Source: Mermis nigrescens (lineage: Eukaryota > Nematoda > Enoplea > Mermithida > Mermithidae). From it: a stretch of DNA of 64,000 nucleotides. Under the pieces are notes generated by a model. It was not told the origin of the DNA. It was given only the letters and a program-made list of their open reading frames with translations, and made no database searches. The position numbers and the translations under genes were made by a program. The DNA lies in NCBI GenBank assembly GCA_036768485.1, contig JAVLUZ010000273.1, forward strand, positions 2,165,669 through 2,229,668, in the 5' to 3' direction. Positions 33,466 through 43,380 of the stretch are shown here, piece by piece (the first letter of the stretch is position 1; each line of letters opens with the position of its first letter).

Positions 33466-33771
33466 TAACGGACAAGGGGTTTTCACACCCAATCTACAAA
33501 ACTTTTTCAATTTAAAAATTTTCCTTACCCGGGAACTGAAGGAAGGCAGAAGGCGCCGAAGTTTTCGTGCAAAAAGGTACAACTTTGGGCGCAAGAACTT
33601 CGTGGAAAAAGAAAGGAAGAGTTGCTCATGCAAGTTGATGAGCTGAAACAAGAATTAGCTTTGTTGAGAGTGTTGTTCAAGCGCGAACGGTGCCATGAGC
33701 TGGCGTTATCGTTATTATTTTGTTGTTTTATTTTTTGTTTGCTCATGTTGAGGCTTTGCGGACGCCAGTAG
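33466..33771 (+). CDS. Possible small membrane ORF3 of element C
   Basis: One frame is open from just after a TAA at about 33465 to the TAG at 33769-33771. The only ATG near the middle (33628) would give 47 residues. The frame encodes a Lys-rich start, a coiled-coil-like stretch (MQVDELKQELALLRVLF), then a 20-residue hydrophobic segment ending LRLCGRQ. Element B has related sequence (TQSTK, YPGTEG, and an ERGH..LLFF..RRCGRQ stretch) but with frame changes. It may be a short membrane-anchored accessory protein or a decayed envelope stub. Lack of a conserved ATG keeps confidence low. Confidence 0.3.
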
Positions 33772-33810
33772 CCCCCAAAAAATTTGCTACGTTGTTTCGA
33801 TTTTTTTCGA

Positions 33811-33822
33811 AACGTGGGGGAG
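33811..33822 (+). other. Polypurine tract of element C
   Basis: AACGTGGGGGAG directly precedes the LTR start at 33823. Element B has ACGTGGGGAG in the same place. Confidence 0.65.
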
Positions 33823-35041
33823 CGTAACTGTGAGAGTTACACGGTGCGAACTCGTTCCATTAGTCCGCACAGGCCTACCGAAAACAGCATGGTACTGTAT
33901 CGGTTAACATAGCCATTTGCGAGTTGACATCTGCGGATGGGTGAGCTCATGGCTATGCCTTCAGTTCTCATATAAATCCCTTATTTTTTATTACAAAATC
34001 TTTTAGATACTTGTCCGGTAAAACAGAATTAAATATATGATAATGGTAAGTGTTTCACTTGTTTACCACTTATCGTACTATCGTACTGAGTCGATTTGAG
34101 AGTAATCTTGTTTAATGTTAGTTTGACTTAAACTTCCGTTTTACTGTATTGATCCCATGATGGGATGTTAGTTGGAGTTGAGTTTTCGACAAGATAGTCG
34201 TTTGTTTTATTTTATTGTCTAGCGATATTGTTTTTGCTTCCCGGCATCTGCCGTGTGTAGTTGAATAAAATTATAAAATCCACCCAGGGGTGAATTATAT
34301 CGAGGGTGAGATTGGCTGGCCCCGACCGTCGAGGATTTCTGAGCTTTTGGTGGAAAGAATAGGTAAATAGTTTTTAATCATTTATTTCGTTTAAAAGTCA
34401 ATATTCTTTTCTCAACCCAAAATTAGTCAAAAACATTATTTAATTATTTATGATGATTGATCATTCTAGAGCTCGTTGGTGTTGTTTTCAAATTTCAAAG
34501 TGCTACTTACATTAGGAACCAAAACATTTCGAATCAAGAGTAAATTTGGAAAACAAGCTAATTTATCAACTTGAGTAGGGTTGAGATAGGTCAACTGACC
34601 TCGCGGCAATTCTGGGATCTATAGTCTGTTTCACATAAGTTCGTGCATAAATTCTTAGAATTTTCGTCGACAGTAGGCCGAGGGTTACAATATTTATATA
34701 TCAGATCAATGATATAATCGCAATCTGTCTGCTTATTGTCGTAGATAGTTTTTAAAATTTATGACCGAAGTTGTGTGAAACAGACTATAGGTAGGTACTT
34801 GTAGGATCTAGGGCGTAGCTGCTGAGACTCCCGACAAGAAGCAGTCAGCAATATTAGGACTGAGGGAGTCGAAGCCGTAGGTCTACAAGGGTTCAGAAGA
34901 TCGAAGTTGTTAGCGACTACGCGATCGGAACCAGCGTTAAGAGCAGCTAGGTACCTACGCAAGTAAATCCCGAAGGCAAATGTCAGTGCTGTCCGTATCT
35001 GTGCTGATTCAGTAGGTACAGTGCGGACACCTACATTTACA
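33823..35041 (+). repeat. 3' LTR of element C, interrupted by a MITE
   Basis: Starts CGTAACTGTGAGAGTTACA (B has TGTAACTGCGAGAGTTACA) and ends CTACATTTACA. The LTR opens with a palindrome, TGTAACT...AGTTACA. Without the 170-bp MITE at 34620-34789 the length is close to the 1,043 bp of the B LTR. The boundary was set by where B and C stop being similar and by the TGTAA/TTACA inverted ends. Confidence 0.7.
34620..34789. mobile_element. Tc1/mariner-type MITE nested in the element C LTR
   Basis: The ends TATAGTCTGTTTCACA and TGTGTGAAACAGACTATA are inverted repeats. The uninterrupted B LTR reads GAGACTAGGTAGG at the matching point, against GATCTA...TAGGTAGG here, so the insertion duplicated a TA. 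Related ends occur at 60630-61176. Confidence 0.8.
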
Positions 35042-36035
35042 GAGAGACCATGCATACTTTGAGAAAATATCACACAATGAAGTAGATACTTGTATCCGTT
35101 GTTGTGTGGAGCTAATGACTAAAGATCGACCTGAATGGCTTCCACTGCTCATCAATCCCACTTACTTAAACCTTGTTCCGTGAATATTTTCGTAATGCAA
35201 ATTTATATAAAATGCATGTAGTGTCGTAAACGTCTACTTATGATTTATTTTCGGCTATAAATTCACTTCTTCTGGTTCGTGTTCAATTGTTCACGACAAA
35301 AAAATTATTATGATAGGATAACAAATTTTTATTATCCTAAATCTCAACTTAGCTTTACTAAGTATTACTATTGGTCAACTCACCGTCCTTAGTCTAGCAG
35401 GTAGGCTGCGAAGCGTCCTAATTTAGCTCGTAGGCAGCAATTCAAATTGTAAATTTAATAAGTATGGCGAATGACAGTTTTTTGACGAGAACACGAGTAT
35501 ATAAACAGTTTCAAAAATGCAAATGACCGAATAACTGATACAAGCGTATTCACCCAAAATGTAAATGTTCCTAATTTCAGATTCATACAAAATATTCGAA
35601 AAGTCAAAAGTTAAACGGTAAAAGAGCATAAAATCAGATGCAAGTTTCACGTCTTTACCGTTTGTATTGGATTTGGTCGGTCGAAAATGATTTGAATCGG
35701 TTGGAAAATCTATTTTATGATAATCGAGCGGCAACTTGTTTTGTTGCTACCAATATGCGAGCCATTAAAAAATTCATGTGAAAAAACGATCAAAGAGTTA
35801 TTATATTCAAAATAGTGGTGAATTGGCATAGCTTACGAAAATCCGTAAGAATAAATAATTAGAAAGATTTCTGGCAAATAATTTACATATTATTATCTCA
35901 AAATTAACGTTTTTGCGACATTTGCAACATGTAGGTTACTTCTCTAACCATGCTTTTACTTGTTCAAATTTTATAGTTGGCCTCAACTTCTTAACATGAA
36001 TAATCAGTTTTTGCGCCTGTATAACCAGTTTGAGG
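35042..36035. other. No feature seen
   Basis: AT-rich sequence flanking element C. The open frame at 35423-35734 on the minus strand has no recognisable features. Confidence 0.4.
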
Positions 36036-36043
36036 GTCGTGGT

Positions 36044-36324
36044 CATAGGTGGGCAGCACCGAAATTCTGGGGGGGGGGTGAAAAAATTTCTGGGGGGGGT
36101 GGGAAAAAATTTTCAAAGGTCAAAAAATGGTCTTAAAAGTGGTTGTATGGCGAAAAAACACCATTTTTCGACGTTTCTCATCGAGCACTATCCAATGGCA
36201 TCAAAAAATTGCTGAAAAAAACAAAAAAAATTTTCTGGGGGGGGGGTATTTTGATTTCTGGGGGGGGGGGGTATTTCAACTTCTGGGGGGTGCATACCCC
36301 CAAACCCCCCACGGCCCATGTGTG
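36044..36324 (+). mobile_element. hAT-type MITE, copy 9 (tandem pair with copy 10)
   Basis: Starts CATAGGTGGGCAGC and ends GGCCCATGTGTG. GTCGTGGT lies at 36036-36043 and 36325-36332; copy 10 begins right after the second. Confidence 0.85.
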
Positions 36325-36332
36325 GTCGTGGT

Positions 36333-36603
36333 CATACATGGGCAGCAAGAAAATTCTGGGGGGTGCAAGATTTTTTGAAGGTCAAAAAATGGTCTTAAAA
36401 ATGGTGGTATGACGATAAAAACACCATTTTTCGACGTTTCCCATCAAGCACTATCCATTGACATCAAAAAATTGCGAAAAAAAGGAAAAAATTTTTAAAA
36501 ATTGATTTCTGGGGGGGTATTTTGATTTTTTCGGGGGAGGGGTATTTTGGTTTCTGGAGGGGTGCATACCAAACCCCAAATCTCCCCCCCACGCCCAGGT
36601 GTG
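36333..36603 (+). mobile_element. hAT-type MITE, copy 10
   Basis: Starts CATACATGGGCAGC and ends CGCCCAGGTGTG. GTCGTGGT lies at 36325-36332 and 36604-36611, so the pair shows three identical targets. Here both copies face the same way. Confidence 0.85.
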
Positions 36604-36611
36604 GTCGTGGT

Positions 36612-37565
36612 ACAATTTTTGCAATTCTTTCTCTATTTTCCCTCATTTGTTCTCTCAATTTTATGTATAATTTACGTAATAGGAAATAAAATTTTCGTAC
36701 ATGTTCTCCCACATGTTAATTCCATTTGTGTTAAAAATTCCCATAAGCCGCACAGTGAATCAATGCAAAATTGAAACTTTCAAATTTTTGCAAAAAGCCA
36801 AAATGCCTTACAATCACATTGATCATCCCTAAATGCTTATTAATCAAGTTTCTCCAAAAGCATAAACCTATGTTTCGAACAATTCTTGAGCTCCAGTACT
36901 TGCTTTTTTCTACAAGCTTTCTAACAAAATGTGGATAATCGGGTTCAACAGGAGAAGACATGGTTGTTCAAAATTCTAACCATGTATGCTCTTATTTATA
37001 GATTTTGGTAACGTTTTAAACCTTTTTCCTGCTTCTTGCGTGGCTCGTTGAATTCTGTGCATCTCAGGCACATGTCTACATGCATGTACAGTACGCCAGA
37101 ATTTGTTTCAAGCACATCTCTCATGGAACTTTTTTCTCACAGTATTCACATAATTGAATCATTAAGATGTACATAGGCCTATCCAGATTTTTGCAACACA
37201 ATTCGATAGGCGGTCGAATTGTACGGCCATAAGGTTTTACTTCCTCATCCATGAAAGGTTGCTTACCTTTTTTTAATTTTTAATCTATTGTCTCCTCAAA
37301 TGGTCGATTTTTTTCCATTTTAAGTTTTTCATCCATTTTTGGTATCACTTCCTCCATTTTTACTTCAGATTTCGCTTCTTCTTGCTTCTTAATTTCCTTT
37401 ATTGCTTCCTCCATTCTTTTGTTTTAAAATTACCGAGAAATAAGTTGACCATAAGTTCAAATCAACTATTTGAACTTTTGGTCAAGTTTTTATAAATACT
37501 GTATAAGTGACTGCCCTTATTTATTACAACAAAATGGCGTCAAAAGGATAAGATACCTACAAACG
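36612..37565. other. No feature seen
   Basis: AT-rich stretch. Short open frames (36731-36961 minus) show no family resemblance. Confidence 0.4.
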
Positions 37566-37850
37566 GCGCTATGGCAACTCGACGCAAGAGAACTCGCCTC
37601 AAGGCAACTGGACGCGGACTTCTCGACACTAAGACAATTCGATGCATGACAACTAGACACAGAGACAAGTCGACACAAAGCCAGCTCACCTCAAGACAAC
37701 TCGCCTCCAGACAACTCGCCTCAAGATAACTCGACGCAGACAACTCGATGCAGACAACTCGCCTCAAGACAACTCGACGCAGACAACTTGACGCAGACAA
37801 CTCGACGTAGACAACTCGACACAGACAACTCGATGCGACACTATTCTTAG
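37566..37850 (-). repeat. AACTCGACGCAGAC minisatellite array
   Basis: About twenty variable units of 12-15 bp built on CAACTCG followed by ACGCAGA, CCTCAAGA or ATGCAGA. The same array, on the opposite strand, occurs at 40290-40580. Read on the minus strand it yields a Ser/Leu/Arg/Val-rich open frame, which is a by-product of the repeat. Confidence 0.75.
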
Positions 37851-37999
37851 CTAGGTAGGTTACCTATATCTTCCTACGTAGTTATGTGCAATATGCACGA
37901 CATGTAGTGTAGATACATATGTACATATGTATAGGTATAGTCTATGTAGGGACATGCTGGATTTTTTGGCGCGGCTGTTCGTATAATTACGAATTTTAG

Positions 38000-38370
38000 T
38001 TTACGTGACTTTTTATCTTTTTATTCGTATTTTTTATGACTTATGTGACATTTGCTTTGCCAAGTCTTTCCTTGCTTGCATTTCGTTGTTTGATGCTTTT
38101 TATTGTGACATGACTTTTTGTTTTTCTTGACAGTTTTCTTTTTAGTTTTGTTTGACTTTGCTCAATCATCTTTTTGTGTTTTTGGACTTTGCGATGTTTT
38201 TTACTCGACATTATTTATTTTTACTTGAGTTGTTGTTTTTCTTGACCGATTTCTTTTTGGTTTTGTTGTGCTCAATCGTCTATTTTTGTTTTTTTAGACG
38301 TGATGCTTTTTGCTGGACAGTTCTTGTTATGACTCGACTTTTTTTGACAGATCTCTTTTTTACTTTTTGA
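38000..38370. repeat. T-rich degenerate tandem repeat
   Basis: Two or more diverged units of roughly 120 bp share CTTGAC(A/C)G(A)TTTCTTTTT, GTTTTG and GCTCAATC(A/G)TCT. The hydrophobic frame at 38152-38370 follows from the T-richness. Confidence 0.4.
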
Positions 38371-38428
38371 ATCTCATGTGTTATTTAACAATAAACTTAC
38401 TCTACGACATAGGATATGCAGTGACAAT

Positions 38429-38698
38429 TATATCTGGGCATTGGGGTGGGGGTTAGGAAAGTTTGCACCTCCGAGAATACCTTATACCCAACGTATAATG
38501 AAAATGCCCTGCAATATACCCAAAATGAACTTTTTGAAAATTCTTTTTTGCTTTTTACGATTTTTTGATGCCAGTGGGTAGTGCTCGACAAGAAACGTTA
38601 AAAAATTGTTTTTTTGCTATTGCATCATTTTGAGACGACAATTTTACCTTTAAAGACTTTTGCACCCGCAGAATTTTGGTGCTGTCCGTGCGCCTGTC
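38429..38698 (-). mobile_element. hAT-type MITE, old copy 15
   Basis: A diverged reverse-oriented copy with eroded tips. GTGACAAT flanks it at 38421-38428 and 38699-38706. The internal TTTTTTGATGCCA and TGCTCGACAAGAAACGT blocks align with the younger copies. Confidence 0.7.
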
Positions 38699-38845
38699 GT
38701 GACAATTAGATTTATTAGCAGAGCATTCATTGGGTTGCGTCAGTCAGCTGGTGCCGAGTGTTGTTCTAGGGGGATTGGTGAAATCCTGAAACGGAAACGA
38801 TGGGTATAATCCGGAAACAGAAACGATGGGTTTTCGAGTCATGAA

Positions 38846-39115
38846 CACACATGGGCGTGGGGGGTTTGGGGGGTATGCACCACCCAGAAGTTGAAATACT
38901 CCCCCCCCCAGAAATCAAAATACCCCCCCCCAAGAATTCAAATTTTAAAATTTTTCTTTGCTTTTTTAGCGATTTTTCGATGCCATTGGATAGTGCTTGA
39001 TGAGGAACGTCGAAAAATGGTGTTTTTTCGCCATACGACCACTTTTAAGACCATTTTCTGACCTTTGAAAATTTTTTCACTCCCTCTCCCCAAATTTTGG
39101 TGCTGCCCACCTATG
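38846..39115 (-). mobile_element. hAT-type MITE, copy 11
   Basis: From CACACATGGGCG to CTGCCCACCTATG. Perfect duplications GTCATGAA lie at 38838-38845 and 39116-39123. Confidence 0.85.
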
Positions 39116-39123
39116 GTCATGAA

Positions 39124-39970
39124 CCCTTCCTAAGTGGGAGATATTTTAAACGGCGTTAGGTACGTCCATCTTGATGTGGTCTGCTCGGGAAACCCTGGTT
39201 TAGACAATTTGGACCACCCTACAGGATGGAGAAGCTCCCAACGAAACTCGTGGTTAGCTTAACATTGTAAATAATGAATACCCCGTTTTAGAGCCTCTGA
39301 GCCCTCCTAAAGCAGGAGATGCTTTGCCAGAAATGAGGTTAGAAATCTCAATCTTGATGGGACCTGCCCTCTCGGAAAAACCCAGGTTCCGGCGGTCTGG
39401 ACCATAGATGCCCAGCATGGCCGATCTGGGGGGTCAGTCGGTCTGGGCAGGGTCGAAAATGGAGCTTTTTTGGGCCAAAATGAGCTCAAAAACGTGCATA
39501 CACGCTACAATAGCATTAAAACTATGTTATTACACAGTTTCTGGTCAATTTGAAGCACTTATTAAAGAAAATTTTGAATTTTCATCCGTTTTTGGCCTTC
39601 ATTTTGCTTCATTTTCCCGACAAAATTTTCAATTTTCCCATTCTGGAGGTCAGACCCCCCCCACGTGCATGTCTGATCTGGACCACCCCCAGTGTAAAGA
39701 AACCCCCGACGGAACTTCTGGTATAGTGAATAATGGGGTATATGTACCTCGTTTTCAGGCTGCTGAATCCTGCGGCAGACATTTCGCTGGAAACTTGCTT
39801 GGGTATTTTAACCTTGATAGGGGCTGCTCGGGAAACCCTGGTCCCGGCACTTTGGACCACCCCAGGGCAGAGAAACCCCCGACAGAACCAGTGTTAGCTT
39901 CATTTTGTTAAACCCGTTTCGGACCCCTCGATCCCAGCTTAGTGGGTTCTATTTTGCCAAAAATAGGGGT
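39124..39970. repeat. Dispersed and locally repeated element, also at 60090-60560
   Basis: Sub-units built on CGGGAAACCCTGG, GGACCACCC and GAGAAACCCCCGACGGAAC recur about four times, with a different core at 39405-39690. That core (AGCATGGCCGAT, GGTCGAAAAT, AGCATTAAAACTA, ACGTGCATGTCTGATC) recurs at 60100-60470. No coding function is seen. Confidence 0.55.
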
Positions 39971-40289
39971 TAGGGATGTTCTCGACATCTTTCCTCTTCC
40001 GCTTTTTACCGATCGTTTCCGTTTCAACCTCCGGTTTCCGGATTTCACTTTTTCCCGTTGTTTTTAACTTTTTGAGCACTTTAGGTCTATTGTATACATA
40101 TATCCTCATGCTCAGTGGCAGATTGACGGTAGGGCAGTTGGTCCTGAAAGGGCATTAGCCTAAGATCGTTGGAAAAAATTGCGTTTTTTACCAAAAAGTG
40201 TCTAAAAATGGTTAAAAATGCGTCTAAATGGGATTTTTTAATAGAAAACATTAAATTGCTTGATGCGCAGGATTGCGCATTTCACATGT

Positions 40290-40580
40290 CTGCGGCGAGT
40301 TATCTGAGGCGAGTTGTCTATCTGCGTCGAGTTATCTCGAGGCAAGTTGTCTGCGTTGAGTTGTCTGCGTCGAGTTATATGAAGGCGAGTTGTTTTGAAG
40401 CCAGTTGTCTGCGTCGAGTAATCTTGAGGCGAGTTGTCCTACGGCGAGTTGTCTGCGTCGAGTTGTCTTTGAGTCGAGTTGTCTTGGGTCGAGTTATCCT
40501 TGCGTCGAGTAGTCTTCGAGTCGAGAAGTCTAAGTCCAGTTGTCTCGAGGCGAGTTGGATCTATCGAGTTGTCTGGTCAC
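40290..40580 (+). repeat. GAGTTGTCTGCGTC minisatellite array
   Basis: Inverted counterpart of 37566-37850: about twenty units of GAGTTGTCT(G)CGTC, GAGTTGTCTTGAGGC and similar. The two arrays are separated by about 2.4 kb and could pair with each other. Confidence 0.75.
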
Positions 40581-40599
40581 CCCTACAAACATATTGTTT

Positions 40600-41064
40600 T
40601 GCACATCTTAAAGTACGGATATATGAAAGGAGGAAAGTCAGGCAGATATTTTTGGTTAAAAATGATGCAAGAGTATAAACAAAAGCGAGAGAAACAAGCA
40701 TTTATTAAGGATGTAGAATACTGCCTCGAAACCAGAGATTTTGAGACATTATGTCATTTGTGGTATGAATTTAGCGATGAAACCAAAGAGTTTTATGAAA
40801 ACTTTCTCGAGTGCATCAACGATTATACATAGGTTTCAAATTTTGAACGGATAACGATATTGGGAAGCTGTTAGAAAAGGCGATAAAAATCGTTATACAA
40901 GACAGAAACAATCAGCAGTACAATTGTTGAGTTTAAATGCTAATCAGGATATGGAACTGCAGCTGTTAAACAAGTTCAAAATATTTCAAGTACCATCTAT
41001 TGGTTTATTCAATTTTGCAAAAGTAGAAACGTTAATCAAGGGCCTCAGGCTGAAAATGTTATAA
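40600..41064 (+). pseudogene. Unrecognised coding-like region in two frames
   Basis: The frame ending at TAG 40832 encodes a Lys/Tyr/Glu-rich helical segment (KYGYMKGGKSGRYFWLKM, later DFETLCHLWYEFSDET). After a break, a second frame from 40858 to the TAA at 41062-41064 encodes a similarly protein-like stretch (YWEAVRKGDKNRY, later FQVPSIGLFNFAKVETL). Composition and codon phase look genuine and unlike the neighbouring minisatellite, but I know no matching family. It may be a decayed host gene, a viral remnant or part of a transposon. There is no clear start; the ORF runs in from the array. Confidence 0.35.
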
Positions 41065-41069
41065 CTTTA

Positions 41070-41574
41070 TATGCGACACACAGTCATTACGATCTCATTA
41101 CACGCATGCTTGATTTATAAAAAAAGTTTCATATCCGCACACCTTACTTTACACTCCTGGACCACTGATGAGAGGGGGCGGTCGTCAAAAATTATTTTGG
41201 CGCAATGATTTTTATTTTTCAAATTATTCTCTAAAACTTAACCCTCCTGTTACCAAGTGTTTTTCGCGCCCTAGAATTACCAAGGTTTAGATCGAAAATT
41301 AATCATTGCAGGAGTTTTCCTAAAACGAATTTCGGATATATTTCAGGTAGCCAAGTGTTTGACACTTTTAGGAAAATGTCGGTAAGTCCGCCCCTATCCT
41401 CCATCAACCAATTGGAGACCGTATTTGCACCTATTCAGTGGTGTCAGATGTTGATCTGCGATAGGTAGCACTGTCAGAGGTTCATGAGGTCAAGCTTTTC
41501 TGATAAAGTATAGCGTTAGTACGTGTATCTTTCGCTCAATGAACCGAATGTGCCGCCTTAACCATGTAGCTCTG
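41070..41574. other. No feature seen
   Basis: No coding frame or repeat recognised, apart from short stretches leading into the element at 41575. Confidence 0.4.
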
Positions 41575-42660
41575 AAAAGGTTCCCTTTACCTCAGAATTT
41601 GTGCCCGTTACCTCGAATAATGCATAAAAGAGCTAAATAAATATTCACGGCTTTAGCGCTCGATAGAAGTACCCGTTCACTTCAAAGAACGATGTTCCTT
41701 CAAAGAACGCAAATATAAAATTTCCCGTTACCTCGAAAGTCGTCTCCTTCTCTCGAGTTTGTAAATTTTCTATTTTCTAAATTGAAAGTTCCCACGGTAG
41801 AAAATTTTATTTTCCCACGGAATTTCACAAAAATAAATACGATGTACGTGCCATTAGTCGAGCTGAACATTTTCCTGATCTTGAATTTTGCGCCATTTTT
41901 CTTACTAAAATGGAAGATTATGGTCAAGCCACATATGTTTATCTTCACTAAATATCGCAAATCAAAGTCATTAAAATGGGAAAGCCCTCCCTTTACATGA
42001 AAAATTTTGCCCAAAAAATCCTGAAATGAAAATTTTTTGGGAAAGTTCGAATTCAGTGAATGCTTAAAAATTCCATTTTAGGAGCCGAGCCCAGGCGCCG
42101 CATCCCGAGATACGTCCTAGTAGATCAACAGCTCTCCACAGCCAAAGTGAACCTTGCGCGCCAACGAGCATTAGTGATAGGCGATGCTCATTTTTCTTGC
42201 GTCGTGTATCATACTTATTAGGCTAAAATGTTGTCAAATTTCTATTAAAATTTTTGCTTCGATACACAATTTTTAACTTTTCAAACCTGAAATTCTTGTG
42301 ACGAATGCTTAACTTTTACTTTGTTCTACAAAGTAAAAGTTAAGCATTCGTCAGTAGAATTAATGATTGATGATGACAGAAAATTAAATGAATCGTCAAC
42401 ACAAAAAATTAATTCTGATATACAATAAAAATTAATATTTTAACGCAAATGTTGCACTTCGAAGTTACAGGATACATTATTCGAGGTAAAGGGACTTTCG
42501 AGGTAACGGGATTTTTTTAGATAACAATCCCTTTGGAAGAAAGAACATTGTTCGAGGTGACGGGAACGTTATACATTATTCGAGGTAACCGGACATTCGA
42601 GGCAAAGGGACTTTCGGGGTAAAGGGATATTCGAGGTAAGAGGACGTTCGAGGTAACGGG
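41575..42660. mobile_element. Putative transposon with repeated subterminal CCCGTTACCTCGAA motifs
   Basis: The left side carries several copies of CCCGTTACCTCGAA and CCCTTTACCTC (about 41580-41745). The right side (about 42470-42660) carries at least six copies of the reverse complement TTCGAGGTAACGGG and variants. Arrays of one short motif facing inward from both ends are typical of transposase-binding subterminal repeats. The interior has no intact transposase. It includes a 26-bp perfect hairpin at 42299-42353. A hAT MITE interrupts the right border. Confidence 0.45.
42299..42353. repeat. 26-bp perfect hairpin with 3-nt loop
   Basis: The arm TGACGAATGCTTAACTTTTA continues to 42324. After the loop TCT (42325-42327) its exact reverse complement follows to 42353. 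No mismatch is present in 26 bp. Confidence 0.8.
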
Positions 42661-42667
42661 TCTCAAT

Positions 42668-42906
42668 CACACCTGGGCGTAGGGGTTTAGGGGATGCACA
42701 CCCCCCAGAAACCAAAATACCCCCCCAGAATTCAATATTTGAAATTTTTGTTTTTTTTCGCAGTTTTTTGATGTCAATGGATAGTGCTCGATGAGAAACG
42801 TTGAAAAATGGTGTTTTTTCGCCATACCACCATCTTAAGGCCATTTTTCGACCTTTGAAAAATCTTGCACCCTCCTTCCCCAGAATTTAGGTGCTGCCCA
42901 CGTATG
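42668..42906 (-). mobile_element. hAT-type MITE, copy 12
   Basis: From CACACCTGGGCG to CTGCCCACGTATG. Perfect duplications GTCTCAAT lie at 42660-42667 and 42907-42914. Confidence 0.85.
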
Positions 42907-42914
42907 GTCTCAAT

Positions 42915-43380
42915 CTTCAGTTGGACCAACGACTTATAGAAAAAATTGTTGTTTCAGTGGTTCAGAGATACTTTCTAGAGGTTCAGTGGTTCAGAGTTGT
43001 AGATATTTCTTTAATGCGCACCACGTAGACGGATAGTAAAGCGTTGCGTACGCATAAAGTGTTGTTTCTTTCAATTTTTGGCGCATTCTCTGCAGAAGTA
43101 ATCAAAAACTTCATTACGTACAGAAATTGGAATCGAGAAGAGTAGAAGCCGTGTCTCCCTAGATAACAAACGTTATAACATAGCCTGTGTTATAGCGTAG
43201 GCGGAGGGGCTCAGAATCTGCGCCCTGGCTTTTCTCAGGGCGCAATGCTGTAGCATAGGCTGTGTTGTAGCATAGGGAGGGAGGAGGCGCGCGCACCAGC
43301 CCAGGGCCAGGGGCTGAGGGCCAGGAGGGGGAAATTTCCATGGGGGAAATTTCCATGGGGGAAATTTTCCGGGAAATTTC
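42915..43380. other. GC-rich segment with short direct repeats
   Basis: 43190-43330 is markedly GC-rich for this window and contains two related TGTGTT(A/G)TAGC(G/A)TAGG units. 43325-43375 has three GGGGGAAATTTCC(AT) units. No gene is seen. Confidence 0.4.

Larger units (their letters stand above)
26021..35041 (+). mobile_element. Element C: 5'-truncated gypsy element with exonuclease ORF
   Basis: A sister copy of element B on the plus strand. It begins inside RT and runs through RNase H, integrase, the exonuclease ORF, a 3' untranslated region, the polypurine tract and the 3' LTR. Everything upstream of RT (Gag, protease, 5' LTR) is missing. Compared with B it has many stops and frameshifts, and the substitutions I checked are mainly CG to TG or CG to CA. 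Confidence 0.85.

Noticed and set aside
40169..40678. 169-codon Ser/Leu/Arg/Val-rich frame as a gene
   Set aside because: It is a by-product of the GAGTTGTCT minisatellite; the inverted array at 37566-37850 gives the same kind of frame.
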